NCBI GenBank assembly: GCA_030447145.1
Contig: JAUJLY010000189.1
Span: 1-6,204, forward strand
Source of the DNA: Thermomicrobiales bacterium
GTDB taxonomy: Bacteria; Chloroflexota; Chloroflexia; Thermomicrobiales; UBA6265
DNA: 6,204 nt
Direction of reading: 5' to 3'
Shown here: positions 5,503 through 6,204 of the stretch, piece after piece
Layout of the letters: every line of letters begins with the position of its first letter
How positions within the stretch are numbered: the first letter of the stretch is position 1
The notes under the pieces: generated by a model
The model's input: the letters and a program-made list of their open reading frames with translations, nothing else
The model's database searches: none
What the model was told of the DNA's origin: nothing
Translations under genes and position numbers: made by a program

Positions 5503-6204
5503 CTACCGCACAAGGGTACCCAGGAGCACCGCCGCCATACCGCCGACAAGGGCTCCGGAGACGATGATCTTCGCTGGGAGTGCTTGCGCGGACAATCGCC
5601 GGCCAAAAATCGTGATCCATCGCCCACCGTCCCGGCTCACAAGCGCGAGGGCCGCGAAGCACTGCACTGCAACTACAACAGCCATGGACGGGCCGTGAAC
5701 AGGAAGTTGCATCAACGGCATCAACGGAGCGAGCCGTCCGGTCAGGGAGATCGTGATGTCAAGACCGGTTGCTGGTATCCATCCGACCCATGACGCGGTG
5801 GCGGGTGAGATGATGCCCACAAGCGCTAATACATAGGTTGCAGGAAACGTCGTGGTCATCACCGGCCCGATGAGCAGATTCGCACGGGGCTGACAGGCGA
5901 CCATTCGCCAAATGTCCACATGATGATCGGCAACGTGGCTATATTGGCCGCCATTACGCCTGTGATGACGTCCTTGGTAGCAGACCTCAGCCCAGGCGGC
6001 TTTTCCGTGGTCATAGAGCTACACAGCGCCCAGGACGCTGCGGCGGATAACCAGAACCCGACGCCCTCGACCATTTGCGGCTGAACGAGTGCCATCGAGC
6101 CGAGCGTCAGCACCAGGATCGTGAGCGGATCGGGCTTCCTTCCGAACCAGACGCCGACCATCGTCAGAGTCGCGACGCCGGCCGCCCGGAGGGCCGGTGG
6201 CTCG
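5503..6204 (-). pseudogene. comEC: ComEC/Rec2-type competence protein, 3' part, frameshifted and cut by the window edge
   Basis: ComEC is the inner-membrane channel that carries single-stranded DNA into the cell during natural transformation. The upstream frame is open from the window edge (6204) to a stop at 5859. It reads EPPALRAAGVATLTMVGVWF, then GRKPDPLTILVLTLGSMALV and VEGVGFWLSAAAS, all typical of the ComEC competence domain, and later AANIATLPIIMWTFGEWS. The continuation lies in another frame, ending at a TAG at 5503, with ANLLIGPVMTTTFPATYVLALVG and further hydrophobic segments. Adding one G to the run GGGG at 5886-5889 joins the frames as SPRANLLIGPV, as expected for the family. This is therefore either a sequencing or assembly error in a homopolymer or a recent real mutation. 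The joined protein ends shortly after its last membrane segment and lacks the C-terminal metallo-beta-lactamase domain common in ComEC. The N-terminal OB-fold domain would lie outside the window. Confidence 0.85.

Noticed and set aside
1..6204. A new defence, toxin-antitoxin or mobile system
   Set aside because: All substantial reading frames are assigned to known housekeeping or envelope families, and no terminal repeats, recombinase or small paired genes are visible.

Overview
The window is ordinary bacterial chromosome of moderately high GC content. It holds five complete protein genes, one broken and edge-truncated gene, and one tRNA gene. No transposase, phage gene, CRISPR array or defence system is visible. 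The gene mix is: an FHA protein with one membrane anchor, a dolichol-phosphate-mannose-type glycosyltransferase, a PDZ/radical-SAM/DUF512 protein, PrmA, an RmlA/GalU-like nucleotidyltransferase, tRNA-Glu without an encoded CCA, and ComEC. This would fit a Chloroflexota (Thermomicrobia-like) or related deep-branching bacterium. That placement is only an inference from gene content.

Layout. Positions 11-1459 (+ strand) carry the FHA protein gene and the family 2 glycosyltransferase gene, probably co-transcribed. They converge on three minus-strand genes. A 48-nt, nearly perfect hairpin sits centrally between the two converging stop codons. Reading along the minus strand (5046 down to 1548) come the sugar-phosphate nucleotidyltransferase, prmA (translationally coupled through a GTGA overlap) and the DUF512 radical-SAM protein. 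The last follows an 89-nt gap that contains a good extended -10 promoter. Upstream of the nucleotidyltransferase is a leader of about 300 nt with no convincing gene. It contains long-range inverted repeats that could form alternative structures near the ribosome binding site. Next, still on the minus strand, is tRNA-Glu(UUC) with its own promoter and a strong intrinsic terminator. The window ends with the 3' part of a comEC-like gene. That gene carries a one-base frameshift at a run of four Gs and stops just before the tRNA promoter, without a metallo-beta-lactamase domain.

Functionally the genes are housekeeping or envelope-related. FHA is phosphothreonine recognition at the membrane. The glycosyltransferase and nucleotidyltransferase suit lipid-linked sugar or polysaccharide synthesis, although they lie in opposite operons. 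PrmA modifies ribosomal protein L11, and ComEC is the DNA-uptake channel. The parts most worth a second look are the nucleotidyltransferase leader, the convergent-gene hairpin, the ComEC domain loss plus frameshift, and an apparent insertion inside the DUF512 protein.
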